Origin: Paracoccus sp. (in: a-proteobacteria)
GTDB lineage: Bacteria > Pseudomonadota > Alphaproteobacteria > Rhodobacterales > Rhodobacteraceae
Assembly (NCBI RefSeq): GCF_030538495.1
Contig: NZ_JAUNTW010000003.1
Coordinates: 62,001-126,000 of the forward strand
Reading direction: 5' to 3'
Length of the DNA stretch: 64,000 nucleotides
Position numbers and translations under genes: made by a program. Each line of letters opens with the position of its first letter. Position 1 is the first letter of the stretch. Positions 50,282 to 59,932 of the stretch are shown piece after piece. Under the pieces are notes generated by a model. It saw only the letters and a list, made by a program, of their open reading frames with translations. It was not told the DNA's origin and did no database searches.

Positions 50282-53200
50282 TTAGTAGTCGCGTTCGTAG
50301 AACAGGCCCAGACTGCTGGCGCCGTCGCTGCCGACGGTTCCGCGGGCGCGCAGGCTTTTGGTGACGTCCAGATTCAGGTTGATCGTGCTGCGCCCGCTTT
50401 CGTCGATGGACACATCGGTATAGACGTTTTCCGACAGATACCGGCCCGCGCGCAGTTGCACATCGCCGTCATCGCTGGTCGTCAGGTCCAGATCGTCCAG
50501 CCCCAATTGATCGCGCAGATTGCCGATGATGCCTTCGCCGCCGGTTCCGGCCAGAACCGCAATGGAATTGGCCAGCTGCGCGGCTTGAATCGCGCTGATA
50601 TTGTCCAATCCGCGCCCGAACAGCATCTGGGACAGGACTTCTTCCTGTGGCAGTTCGGGGTTGGATTCGAACCGAATGTCGGGTTCGGACACCGGGCCAT
50701 CGATGATGATGCGGGTGGTGATGCCGTCGCGTTCGGTTTCGGCCACCAGACGGATCACCGGGTCAAAGCTGCCTTGCAGTTCGATCAGCCCTTCGGTCAG
50801 GACAAAGCGGTTGCCCAGCAGGTCAACCCGCCCCCGGATCAGTTGCAGGCTGCCGGTTGGCACGACATTGCGCGTCGTGCCGCCGACCTGAAAGCGTCCG
50901 CCCAGTTCGGCGTCCACGCCGCGCCCGCGCACGAAGACGCGGTTCGGGGCGTTGATGACCAGATCAAGCTGCGGCGCGGGGCCGGTGCTGGCCGGGCGCG
51001 ACGGGCCCGACGTCGCGGACAGGTTCGCGCGCGCCCGCGTGGCCCGCACCGGCGGGCGCTGATCGCCAATATGGGTGATGTTCGGGATCGCCCGCGCGCC
51101 GCCGAGGCCGGTTGAGGGGATACGCAGTTCTGCCTCGGACACGTCCACGCGGCCCTGGATCAGCGGCGCGGCCATCGGGCCGGTGACGCGGATATTGCCA
51201 GAGGCCGTGGCCTCATACAGGTTGGGGTCGCGCAGAACCGCGCCGTTCAGCGCAATCGCGATGTCCAGACGGTTTGCGTTCAGATCGACCGGCCCGCTGA
51301 CGCGCAGCCCGCCACCTGCGGACAGCGCCGCGCCGCCGTCAACCATGATCCGCGCGCCCTGAAAATCGGCGGTCAGGTTGATGCCGTCCAGTCGCGCGCC
51401 CAGATCGGGGTCGGCCAATTGCCCGCCCGTCAGCGCCACCCGCCCGGTCAGCGATTGCAGTTCGGGCGGCCCGGCCAGACGCAGATTGATCGCCAGCGGT
51501 CCGGTCACCGCGCGGCCGTCCAGAAACGGATTGGCCAGTGCGGCATCCGCGCGCCCCGCAATGGTCAGATCGGCGCGCGATCCGTCCCGCGCGGCGGTGC
51601 CGTTGACGCGCAGATTGGTATTCCCCGGCGCGGTCGCGTTCAGGTCCAGGGCAAAGCTGTTGCCCTGTTCGCGGATCGTGCCGGTCGTGGTCACCGCGCC
51701 CTGAAATTCGGGGATCAGCAGGCCCAGATTGGCCAGACGCGCGTTCAGATTGATGCCGCGCGCGGGGTCTCCGTCCGCGGTCACGGTCAGTTGCGGGTTG
51801 GTGACGTTCAGGCGCTGAACGGAAATCCCGCCCGGCGACTGGCTGGCCGCCAGATCAAACCGCGTTTGCCCGCGCAGAACCGCATCGGCCTGTTCCTGCC
51901 CCACGGCCAGCCCGTTTGCGGTGCCGGATGCCGTGATGCGGCGGGTGTTGCCCTGTTCCGTCAGGCGCAGATCGCTGGTCAGCGCGCCGCGGATGCCGTT
52001 GCCCAGAAACCGCAGATCGCTGGCGTTGAGCTGAGCGGTCACATCCGTTGCCCCGCCGCCAACGGTGCCAGAGGCATTGGCGCGCAGGCGGGGGTTGTCG
52101 ATCTGCGCGCGGTCAATTGTCAGCACGCCGCCCTGTTCGGTGCCGGTCACCGACAGGCGCGTATCGCCGGCAAGCGCGCCATCCACCTGCGCCTGACCAA
52201 AGGACAGATTGCGACCCAGACCCGAGATGTCCAGACGGCGCAGCCCGTCGCCCGCTTCGCGCAATGTGCCTTGGGCCGACAGCGACCCGCGCCAGCCGGG
52301 GCCAAAGGTGGCCAGAGTCGGCACTTCGGCTTCGGCCATCAGGTCGGTTTCGCCGCCGCCGATGCTGCCCGATGCGGTCGCACGCAGTTGCGGGTTTTCG
52401 ATCCGCGCCGCGTCGATGCGGAACGTGCCGTTTTGTTCGGACCCCTGCACGACCAGTTGCGTGACCCCGGCCAGTGCGGCATCCGCCTGCGGCTGACCCA
52501 CGGCCAGATTGCGGCCCGTGCCGGTCAGGTCCAGCACGCGCAGCCCGTCGCCGGTGTCGCGCAGCGTGCCGCGCGCGGTCAGCGCCCCGCCAAAGCCCGG
52601 CCCAAAGGGCGCAAGCGACCGGATATCCACATCGCCCGACAGATCGGTGATCCCGTCGCCCCAGGTTCCCGCCGCCTGCACATCCATCTGATTATTCGTC
52701 AGTTTCAGATCGCGCAGGGTGATGGTGCCGTCACGTTCTTCGACCTGCGCGCGCAGATTCGTGGTGCCGGTCAGCGCGCCTTGCGCCTGAGCTTGGCCAA
52801 AGTCCAAATCCTCGCCCTGCCCGGTCAGGTCCAGAAACCGGGTGCCGTCCTGTTCGCGGATCGTCGCATCGGTGGAAAACGTGCCGGACCATTCGCGGCG
52901 GATGGCGGACAGGTCCACCACCTGAACCTGCGCCAATGCATCAATGGCGCCGCCGATAAAGCTGCCCTGACCGCTGGCGTTCAGTTGCGGATTGGCGATG
53001 CGGAAATTCTGCAACTGATAGCCCGCATCGGTTTCGCCCGCCAGAATGGTCAGATTCGTGCGCCCCTGCAACGCGCCATCCAGTTCGGTGATGCCGATGC
53101 GCAGATCATCCGCCTCGCCGCTGACCGACAGACGCCGCGCGCCGGATGGGCCGTTCAGATTGGCCGTCGCCTGCAATGATCCGTTGAAATCCGGGTCAAT

Positions 53201-55042
53201 ATCGGACAGCGACGGGACCGAAATCACCGCCTGCACATCCGACGACAGCTTCGTCAGCATCCCCTGCGCCTGCGCGGTCATCCGCTGGGCGTTGATGCTG
53301 AATTCGGAAATCTCGGTCCCGGTTTCGTCGCGGCGCGCCAGCAACACGATGCTGGATTCGCCCGACAGCAGCCGGTCGCCCTGCGGGTGATCGACGGTGA
53401 TGTCGGTGCCGGTGATCTGGGCGTCAATGTCAAAGCTGCGGTTCAGAACGATGTAATAGCCCTGCGCCTGCAATTCAGCCGCGCCGGACAGGGGCCGCCC
53501 CGCCACGCCCGACAGGCGCGACAGATCGGCATATTCCGCCTGCGTGGCAAGGGCCAGCGTGATGCCGCTGGACAGGCCCGAAATCAGCAGATCGCCGGTC
53601 AGGTCGTAATCCGTTCCCGCCAGTTCCAGATTTTCGATGTCCACGGTGCTGCCGGGGGCAAAGCTGAAATCGGCCGATCCGCCAATCGCGTCGCCCACGG
53701 CCTGCGCCATGGCCGGATCGTCAAAGCCGATCCCCGTCGCGCCAAAGCCCAGCAGACCGGTGATTTCCGACAATGCGCCGCCGTCCAGCACGACAACGCC
53801 CTGACCGTCCAGCCGCAATTCGCCGATGCGCGTTTCGCCCAGATCAAGCTGGCCGATGATGCCGTCCAGCGTCCAGCCCTGCCCCTCTGCGGCGTCGTAA
53901 TTCAGGTTCAGACGCCCCGATTCAACCGTCGTCCCGTCGCCCGCAAAGGGCAGCGCGACCGGCACCACGGCGGCGTTTGCGTCGCGCCCCAATGCGATGT
54001 TCAGTTGCGCCCGTTCCGGCGCGGATTGCGCGTTCAGATACAGCGATCCGTCAATGCCCAAGGCGTCGGTCGCGATGCGCAGTTCGGGGATTTGCAAGCG
54101 GCCATCTTCGGCCCGCCAGCCCTGCGCCGACAGATCGGCACGGTTGCCGAAAAACGCGCGGTTTTCGGGCGCCATCAGCGCGGCAATATCGCCGCCGATC
54201 TGGGCGCGGAACCCGGTGCCGGGGCTGCCATCGGGACCGGTTTGTTCGGCGGCCATGACCGTGCCGGTAACGCGCGGCTGACCATCGGTTGCCAGCGAAA
54301 TATCGGCGCTGAAATCGCGGATTTCACCTTCGCCGCTGATGTCGGCCTGAATGGCGGGTTTGTCATAGATATTGGCCAGATTAACCAGCAGACCGTCGGC
54401 GTCTTCGTCCAGCTTCAGGTTCAGGCGCAGGATTTGCGTGTCATTGGCATAACCCGCATCCAGCACAAATTCCCCGCGCGCGGCGTCCAGACGGTTGATG
54501 GTCAGTTTGGCCTCGCCCTCGCCTCCGGCAAGGCTCATTTTGCCATCAACCGAAATCGCGGCGGCGACGCCGATCAGCGGCTCGCCCAGTTCAACCCGCT
54601 GCGCGATGATCTGGTCAATATTCAGCGCAACCGGCAGTTCCGGCAGCGCAAAGACCGGCGCATCGACGGATACGGACGGCGTGGCTGACCCTTCGGATAC
54701 CGGCGTGCGCGGGATCAGGATTTCCGCCGCCGACAATTCGGCAATTTCAATCCGACGGCGCAGCAGGGCCGACCGGTTCCACTGAATCGCGCCGTCGCGC
54801 AGGGTCAGCCAGACCCCTTCGTTATCGGCAATGCGGATTTCGCGGAACGTGGCGCGCGATGACAGCGCGCCTTCGAACCCGTCGATCACCACCGTTCGCC
54901 CCGCGCCCGACAGGTTGCGTTCCAACAGCCCGGTGATAAAGCCCCGATCGTCCGAGATTTGTTCCGACAATTCCGCCGCGGTCTGCGCGATAGCCGCCAT
55001 GGGCAGAAACAGCGCAAACAGATAAATCCAGATGTTCCGCAT
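50282..55042 (-). CDS. tamB: Translocation and assembly module protein TamB
   Basis: TamB spans the periplasm as a long beta-taco groove and, with TamA, supports outer-membrane protein insertion and phospholipid transport. The 1586-residue protein has an N-terminal signal anchor (about 4-20), an AsmA-like start (GLLERNLSGAGRTVVIDGFEGALSSRATFREIRI) and the C-terminal DUF490 domain from about residue 1230 (DLVINAPNRVFVRGRGVDAELGG; LPQEEVLSQMLFGRGLDNISAIQAAQLA) to the end LGLFYERDY. Length is slightly above E. coli TamB (1259). The middle contains five tandem repeats of about 99 residues. The start overlaps the tamA stop by one base. Confidence 0.94.
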   Translation of the reverse strand: MRNIWIYLFALFLPMAAIAQTAAELSEQISDDRGFITGLLERNLSGAGRTVVIDGFEGALSSRATFREIRIADNEGVWLTLRDGAIQWNRSALLRRRIEIAELSAAEILIPRTPVSEGSATPSVSVDAPVFALPELPVALNIDQIIAQRVELGEPLIGVAAAISVDGKMSLAGGEGEAKLTINRLDAARGEFVLDAGYANDTQILRLNLKLDEDADGLLVNLANIYDKPAIQADISGEGEIRDFSADISLATDGQPRVTGTVMAAEQTGPDGSPGTGFRAQIGGDIAALMAPENRAFFGNRADLSAQGWRAEDGRLQIPELRIATDALGIDGSLYLNAQSAPERAQLNIALGRDANAAVVPVALPFAGDGTTVESGRLNLNYDAAEGQGWTLDGIIGQLDLGETRIGELRLDGQGVVVLDGGALSEITGLLGFGATGIGFDDPAMAQAVGDAIGGSADFSFAPGSTVDIENLELAGTDYDLTGDLLISGLSSGITLALATQAEYADLSRLSGVAGRPLSGAAELQAQGYYIVLNRSFDIDAQITGTDITVDHPQGDRLLSGESSIVLLARRDETGTEISEFSINAQRMTAQAQGMLTKLSSDVQAVISVPSLSDIDPDFNGSLQATANLNGPSGARRLSVSGEADDLRIGITELDGALQGRTNLTILAGETDAGYQLQNFRIANPQLNASGQGSFIGGAIDALAQVQVVDLSAIRREWSGTFSTDATIREQDGTRFLDLTGQGEDLDFGQAQAQGALTGTTNLRAQVEERDGTITLRDLKLTNNQMDVQAAGTWGDGITDLSGDVDIRSLAPFGPGFGGALTARGTLRDTGDGLRVLDLTGTGRNLAVGQPQADAALAGVTQLVVQGSEQNGTFRIDAARIENPQLRATASGSIGGGETDLMAEAEVPTLATFGPGWRGSLSAQGTLREAGDGLRRLDISGLGRNLSFGQAQVDGALAGDTRLSVTGTEQGGVLTIDRAQIDNPRLRANASGTVGGGATDVTAQLNASDLRFLGNGIRGALTSDLRLTEQGNTRRITASGTANGLAVGQEQADAVLRGQTRFDLAASQSPGGISVQRLNVTNPQLTVTADGDPARGINLNARLANLGLLIPEFQGAVTTTGTIREQGNSFALDLNATAPGNTNLRVNGTAARDGSRADLTIAGRADAALANPFLDGRAVTGPLAINLRLAGPPELQSLTGRVALTGGQLADPDLGARLDGINLTADFQGARIMVDGGAALSAGGGLRVSGPVDLNANRLDIAIALNGAVLRDPNLYEATASGNIRVTGPMAAPLIQGRVDVSEAELRIPSTGLGGARAIPNITHIGDQRPPVRATRARANLSATSGPSRPASTGPAPQLDLVINAPNRVFVRGRGVDAELGGRFQVGGTTRNVVPTGSLQLIRGRVDLLGNRFVLTEGLIELQGSFDPVIRLVAETERDGITTRIIIDGPVSEPDIRFESNPELPQEEVLSQMLFGRGLDNISAIQAAQLANSIAVLAGTGGEGIIGNLRDQLGLDDLDLTTSDDGDVQLRAGRYLSENVYTDVSIDESGRSTINLNLDVTKSLRARGTVGSDGASSLGLFYERDY
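51670..53160 (-). repeat. Five tandem ~99-residue repeats within TamB
   Basis: Successive units share the pattern L-x-L-x-G-x-(G/A)-x-x-L-x-(F/V)-G-Q-x-Q-(A/V)-x-(A/G)-x-L-x-G-x-T, then IENPQLRA-like, then GGGxTDL-like, then a G(A/S)LT-like strand and TLRE/D. Clear examples are GTGRNLAVGQPQADAALAG, GLGRNLSFGQAQVDGALAG and GTANGLAVGQEQADAVLRG. The DNA period is about 298 bases. Neighbouring copies are similar at the DNA level as well, suggesting internal duplication. Confidence 0.7.
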
Positions 55043-56901
55043 CAGAATGCCTGCCCCAGTCCCAGATACAATTGCACGCCGCTGCCCGTGTTGCCGCTGA
55101 CCGGCCCGGCCACGTCAAACCGCAGCGGCCCGATCGGCGTGTCATAGCGCACGCCCAGCCCCGCCCCGGCATGCGATCCGAAATCGCCGCCAAAGCCGCC
55201 ATCCGTCCAGACGCGCCCGTAATCGGCAAAGGCCACCACGCCGATGCGTTCGCGGACCTGATACCGGATTTCGGCGGTTGCGGTCGCAATGCTCATCCCG
55301 CCGGTTTTGATCGTGCCGCTGGCACCTTGGATCACATTCACGCCCAGCGATTGATAGGGCTGGCCGCGCACGGTCCCGCCGCCCCCGGAATAGAACAGAT
55401 AACTGCGCGGGGTTTTGCGAATATCGGCGCCCAGCACCGACCCGATGCGCGCCCGCCCGGCCAGCGTGATCGCGTCATCCGCCCCGAACGAGACATAGCC
55501 GCGCCCCTCACCAATGACCTGCGCGCCCGAATCGGTATCGCCAAAGCCAACAAAGGGCGTCACATCGCCGCGCAGGTAATAGCCGCGCTTGGCGTTGTTT
55601 TGCGGGTCGCGCCGGTCCAGCACCACATCCGACGGCAGCGCCAGCACCCGGAAATCGGTGCGGATATCGTCTTCGTAAACGCGGGCAAAGCGGTATTGAA
55701 TCGCGGTGTTCGCGGTCAGTTCATCGCTGACGATATGGCTAAATCCCAGAGCGACGCTGCCGGAATCTTCGCTGTAATCTTCTTCGCGCATCCGGGCCAG
55801 TTTGGTTTCCAGATAGGCGGTCGTGTCGGGTGTGATCGTGGCGGGGCGGTCGATGCGGATGCTGAACTGTTCGTCGCGTTCGCTGAGTTTTGATCCGATG
55901 TCGCTGACGCGGCCTTCGACCCGGAACCGTTCGCCGCCGCCAAGCAGGTTGCGGTGCATCCAGAACCCCGACACCATCACGCCGTCGGTGTTCGAAACCT
56001 CGACCCCGGCACCGATGCGGCGTTTTTTGTTTTCCACCACGGTCAGGTCAACATCCATGACATTGCCGGGGCGCAAGTTGTCCGATTCCGTCAGCGTCAT
56101 GGCGGAAAACACCCCGCTGCGGCGCAGGCGTTTGCGCACCGTGTCCAGATCGGCGGGGTCAAAGCGTTCGCCTTCGGGGAACCCGGCGATTTTGCGCAGA
56201 CGGCGTTCGTTCATACGCTCCAGCCCGCTGACATGCATGTGCCCGAAGGTCACCAGCGGGCCGGGATTCAGCGCGATGCGGCTGTCCACGCGGTTGTTGG
56301 TGTGATCGGCCACGATGGCCTGATCAGCCAGATCAGCCTTGGCATGGCCGTGATCGCGCCAGCCATCCACGCCCGCCATGGCCGCGCGACGCATGGTGCC
56401 GGTGCCTGCGGTTTCGCCCACGGCATAGCCCGACGGCAGATCGGTTCCCGGCGCGACGGGGGCAATATCGGCGCGGCTGAACCGGAAACGAGGCCCCGGT
56501 TCGACCTGCACGGTGACGCGGTTCACCACGCGCGGGCCGTCCAAGGGGGCGATGTCGGCGGCCTCGCGCCCGTCCAGTTTGATGTTGATGACGCCGGAAT
56601 AATAGCCTTCGTCATACAGCACGCCAAGGATGCGGGCATAATCGGCGCGGGCGGCGGCGATCAGATCGGGTCCGGTGCTGCGGTCTTCGTCCAAGGCGCT
56701 GCGGATCAGAGAAGCGTTGCGAATGGCGCGTTCCAGCCCGCCATCATCGCCCGCCACGTTCAGGTCCAAGGCAACCGCACTGGTGCTGGCGGTGTCGCGG
56801 CTAAACCAGCCCGAAAACGGGTTCGAGGACTGCGCAACCGCCCCCCCCGCACAACCCAAAGCCGTGGTCGCCACAGCAACCGCCCAAAGATATGCCCGCA
56901 T
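55042..56901 (-). CDS. tamA: Outer-membrane protein assembly factor TamA (BamA/Omp85 family)
   Basis: This Omp85-family beta-barrel of 619 residues has a signal peptide at residues 1-25 (ending GGAVAQ), then three POTRA domains (about 55-285; MRKIAGFPEGERFDPADLDTVRKRLRRSGVF is POTRA 3) and a 16-strand barrel (from about 290). The barrel has the inner-loop type sequence PFVGFGDTDSG, the strand-rich FSHIVSDELTANTAIQYRF and the C-terminal LRFDVAGPVSGNTGSGVQLYLGLGQAF, ending in aromatic Phe as for outer-membrane proteins. It is co-transcribed with tamB in the usual order. I chose ATG 56901; ATG 56931 is a longer alternative. Confidence 0.93.
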   Translation of the reverse strand: MRAYLWAVAVATTALGCAGGAVAQSSNPFSGWFSRDTASTSAVALDLNVAGDDGGLERAIRNASLIRSALDEDRSTGPDLIAAARADYARILGVLYDEGYYSGVINIKLDGREAADIAPLDGPRVVNRVTVQVEPGPRFRFSRADIAPVAPGTDLPSGYAVGETAGTGTMRRAAMAGVDGWRDHGHAKADLADQAIVADHTNNRVDSRIALNPGPLVTFGHMHVSGLERMNERRLRKIAGFPEGERFDPADLDTVRKRLRRSGVFSAMTLTESDNLRPGNVMDVDLTVVENKKRRIGAGVEVSNTDGVMVSGFWMHRNLLGGGERFRVEGRVSDIGSKLSERDEQFSIRIDRPATITPDTTAYLETKLARMREEDYSEDSGSVALGFSHIVSDELTANTAIQYRFARVYEDDIRTDFRVLALPSDVVLDRRDPQNNAKRGYYLRGDVTPFVGFGDTDSGAQVIGEGRGYVSFGADDAITLAGRARIGSVLGADIRKTPRSYLFYSGGGGTVRGQPYQSLGVNVIQGASGTIKTGGMSIATATAEIRYQVRERIGVVAFADYGRVWTDGGFGGDFGSHAGAGLGVRYDTPIGPLRFDVAGPVSGNTGSGVQLYLGLGQAF

Positions 56902-57089
56902 TTGTCTGCCCCTGTCCGTGCTTTGCCACATAAAAACAGAAAAATGGGCGGGAAATCCAGCACTTCGTTCACAGAAATGGGTCAGCGTCACTTAACCTTT
57001 GTAAAAAGGCGGCGGAGTGCGTCTGGATATTTTGGAATCACGCGTCAAATCGCCGTCATGATCTGACCGAAAGGAATGCCCCCCGCCTG

Positions 57090-58322
57090 TTATCGGCGGG
57101 GGTTGTCTGGCGGTTGAGCCAAACGTGCTAGCAGGTTATCCAATTGCGCAAATGCGATCCATGGCAGGGCGTGCAGATACCACGCGCCCCCCGCGGCGTA
57201 GATCACAAAATGCGCGATTGCGACACAGGTAATCCCCAGCCGCAAAAAACGCCAATCCTGTGGCGTCATTGCCAAGCTGGGCGCGACGGGGGCGGGTTGA
57301 TCTGACCCGCGCGCAGTCACGGGCAGGGCTGCGACCTCGTCAGGCGTCAAAGCGCCCAAACGCGCTTGGGGCGGGCTGGTGCGGATCATGCGCGCGGGCC
57401 GTGTTTGGCCGCTGCGATCCAGAGTCGTGAACCGACAATGCCCGACACCAAATTCGCGCGCGAACTCAATTGTCGACGCGCATTGGCTGCGCACAATCGT
57501 CGGAATGTCGCGGGCCGATTGGCTGGCGAAAATCAGCGCGACGCCTTTTGACTGCATTTGACGCAGGGTTGCATCCACCGAACGCATCAGGGCGGGGGTG
57601 GCCCCATCGAACAGGGAATGCGCCTGGTCAATCACGATTGCCACGTTAGGGCGGGGCAGATCCCCACATTCGCGCAGGCGGGTGGCGTATTCGCGCAACA
57701 GATACAGCATCATGGCGCCGTAAAGAGCAGGCGAATGGATGAGTCGGGAAACATCAATAATGCTGACCTTTCCGTCAGGCACCGAATCCGCAATATCATA
57801 ATCAGGGGAACCGAACAGATCGCCGAAGCCCTGCGTTTCGATCCGCAGCAGCGCGCGTTGAACCGTGCCGATGCTTGCAGGGGTGACGTAACCCAAATGC
57901 GCGACCTGTTGCGGATCAGCTGCCATCAGCGCCAAGAGATTCCGAAAGTCTTTCAATGTATTCAGATAGTAATCTCGTTCTTTTGCGAACGCAAACGCAA
58001 TTTCCACGGCCCCCGCCTGCGCATCGGGCAGTTCCAATGCGCGGGCCATCAAATCCGCGCCCAGCCGCCACATCTCAAGCCGCATAGCCACGCCGGGGCC
58101 GGTCAGAGGCTGCAACACGCTGACATTACAGGATCGGGTCAGCGCCATCAGATCACCTTTCATATCCGGCGCGATGACCGCGGCCCCCCTGTCGGCAAAA
58201 GATTCCATCAGCTTCATCATGGTGACGGTTTTGCCCATGCCGGCGGGGCCGGTGATGACCGTATGACGGTTGGCAAACCGGGCCGGGATACCCACGCCGG
58301 GGGCAATGTGGATCATCGGCAT
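57090..58322 (-). CDS. HerA/DUF853-like ATPase with altered Walker B and C-terminal membrane segment
   Basis: This P-loop ATPase of 410 residues resembles the DUF853 HerA-type helicases. It has NRHTVITGPAGMGKTVTMMKL (Walker A, about 18-38), VIAPDMKGDLMAL, LNTLKDFRNLLALM, and a core strand with LIFASQSARDIPTIVRSQ. The Walker B motif reads VIDQAHSLF: the catalytic Glu of the usual DEAH is Gln. It is shorter than DUF853 proteins (about 500). A C-terminal hydrophobic region (about 352-385, LGITCVAIAHFVIYAAGGAWYL) suggests membrane association. No NurA nuclease or partner gene is next to it. The stop codon lies in an 8-bp hairpin. Confidence 0.75.
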   Translation of the reverse strand: MPMIHIAPGVGIPARFANRHTVITGPAGMGKTVTMMKLMESFADRGAAVIAPDMKGDLMALTRSCNVSVLQPLTGPGVAMRLEMWRLGADLMARALELPDAQAGAVEIAFAFAKERDYYLNTLKDFRNLLALMAADPQQVAHLGYVTPASIGTVQRALLRIETQGFGDLFGSPDYDIADSVPDGKVSIIDVSRLIHSPALYGAMMLYLLREYATRLRECGDLPRPNVAIVIDQAHSLFDGATPALMRSVDATLRQMQSKGVALIFASQSARDIPTIVRSQCASTIEFAREFGVGHCRFTTLDRSGQTRPARMIRTSPPQARLGALTPDEVAALPVTARGSDQPAPVAPSLAMTPQDWRFLRLGITCVAIAHFVIYAAGGAWYLHALPWIAFAQLDNLLARLAQPPDNPRR

Positions 58323-58406
58323 AAAACACCCTTTCCAGAAAAACCGTCAGCCATCACCAGAAACGCATATTCTGCGCCCGGTCGCAAATCTTTGTCGGCG
58401 TTGTCC

Positions 58407-59336
58407 TTAACGCGCCGCGCCCGCCGCCACCAAACACCCCTGCAACGCGGCCATATCGTCGCGGATCAGCAGGATGGGGGTGTTTTGCGGGATATGCGCC
58501 ATCAGCGGGTTGCCCAGGAAACCGCGGGTGAAATCGTCCATGCGCGCGGCCAGACTGCGCCCGACGCTGCCTGCCAGATACAGCCCCGCCAGTGGCATGA
58601 ACCGCAGCGCCAGATCGCGGCACAGCACCCCCGCCAGTTCGGCAAAGAACGCGCAGGTCGCGCGGGCGGCGGCGTCCCCGGCATCGGCGGCGGTGACGAC
58701 ATCTTCGGCGCGGCAGGGCGCGGCGGCGGTCAGGGCGGCGTGCAGCGCGGCAAGGCCACGGCCGGCAAACAGATCCTCGGTCGTGGGGAAGGCGTCGGCC
58801 TGTGCGCCGATGCGATCCGACAGCGCGCGCCAGATGGGGGCGGGCAAGGTTGTGTGGCCTTCCTCGGCCTCAAGCGCGACGGTCTGGCCCGCCTGCGTCC
58901 GCGTGGCGCAGACATTGAACCCGGTGCCAAAGCCCACGACCAAAGCCTGTCCGTTCTGCGCCCGGGTCTCGGGGGCCGCGCGCAGCATCGCCACGCCGTC
59001 GCCCGACAGCGCGGCGGTCGCAAAGCCCAATGCGGTCAGGTCGTTCATCAGCACCGCGCGCCCCGCCCCTGTCAGATCGCGCAACCGGGTTTCGGTAAAA
59101 TCCCAGTCGCGATTGGTCAGCCGCGCCGCCCCGCCCGCGACCGGCCCCGCCACGGCGACACAGACCGCATCGACCGAGGGCCGCCCCTGTTCGTCCAGAA
59201 ACCGCGTCACCACATCGTCAAAGCGGGCGAAATCATCGCCTCGGAACCGGGTGATCGTGGCCGCGTCAATCGCGCCATCCCGAACCAAGGCCAGCCGCGC
59301 ATTCGTGCCGCCCACATCGCCCACAACCATCACCAT
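58407..59336 (-). CDS. glk: Glucokinase
   Basis: Glk phosphorylates glucose to glucose-6-phosphate for the Entner-Doudoroff route. The 309-residue protein has the glucokinase (PF02685) marks: VVGDVGGTNARLALV at the start, the ATP-binding and sugar loops VLMNDLTALGFATAAL with Asn/Asp, VVGFGTGFNVCATR, LEAEEGHTTLP, and YLAGSVGRSL near the end. GAGGAA precedes ATG 59336. It is divergent from the small secreted gene. It lies downstream of no other sugar gene in the window. Confidence 0.9.
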   Translation of the reverse strand: MVMVVGDVGGTNARLALVRDGAIDAATITRFRGDDFARFDDVVTRFLDEQGRPSVDAVCVAVAGPVAGGAARLTNRDWDFTETRLRDLTGAGRAVLMNDLTALGFATAALSGDGVAMLRAAPETRAQNGQALVVGFGTGFNVCATRTQAGQTVALEAEEGHTTLPAPIWRALSDRIGAQADAFPTTEDLFAGRGLAALHAALTAAAPCRAEDVVTAADAGDAAARATCAFFAELAGVLCRDLALRFMPLAGLYLAGSVGRSLAARMDDFTRGFLGNPLMAHIPQNTPILLIRDDMAALQGCLVAAGAAR

Positions 59337-59506
59337 GCCGGTTCCTCTGCTGAAATCACGCCGCAGGCATAGGGCATAACGCCGCCGGGTATAAGGGGGG
59401 ATGACGGGCGGCGTTCAACCGGCTGTGACCGGGCCGGATGGAACCGCGCGCAGCGATTGCACGTTTCCCCGCCATGATGAACGCATTTACGAACCCCGAG
59501 GCCGCC

Positions 59507-59932
59507 ATGTTCCGCACCCTGATCCGCACCGCCCGCATGACGCTGGCCGCAGGCATGGCCGCGGTGCTGGCTGCCCCTGCCATGGCCAGCATTGACCAGC
59601 CGGTTCAGGCATGGTCGGCCATGTCCGGCACTACGCCCGCCGCGCTGATGGCGCAGGCTCCGGCGATGCCGCTGTCGGATGATGCGATTGACGATCAGCC
59701 CTATTGCGCCAGCGACGCGGAAATCGCCATGACGCTGCGCCATGATTTTGCCGAAAACCCCGTTGATACGCAGCAGGTCGCGGGGGCCGAGTTGTGGGGG
59801 TCCGACGTGCTGGGGACGTGGACCCTGGTGGCCGAGCGTGACAACGACACCAGTTGCATCATCGCATCCGGCATCGGGTATCAGGACGAACGCGCCGTCA
59901 CCGATTATTATGTCGTGTCGGGTCTGATGTGA
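59507..59932 (+). CDS. Secreted protein of unknown function (141 aa)
   Basis: This exported protein has a signal peptide at residues 1-27 (FRTLIRTARMTLAAGMAAVLAAPAMA). The mature domain of about 114 residues has two Cys (in QPYCASDAEI and NDTSCIIASG), which may form a disulfide, and the pattern GAELWGSDVLGTWTLVAERDNDTSCIIASGIGYQ. Similar proteins seem to occur in other Rhodobacteraceae, without a known role. I chose ATG 59507, behind GAGG. Upstream ATGs at 59438 and 59474 give odd N-termini. It ends one base before the stop of the convergent crotonase gene. Confidence 0.75.
   Translation: MFRTLIRTARMTLAAGMAAVLAAPAMASIDQPVQAWSAMSGTTPAALMAQAPAMPLSDDAIDDQPYCASDAEIAMTLRHDFAENPVDTQQVAGAELWGSDVLGTWTLVAERDNDTSCIIASGIGYQDERAVTDYYVVSGLM

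Noticed and set aside
51419..53179. 586-codon rightward open frame opposite tamB
   Set aside because: It mirrors the TamB repeat region, so its apparent repeats are only the complement of TamB repeats.
57079..57102. 8-bp hairpin over the stop codon of the HerA-like gene as a terminator
   Set aside because: The stem is good, but no T run follows it on either strand, so I did not list it.
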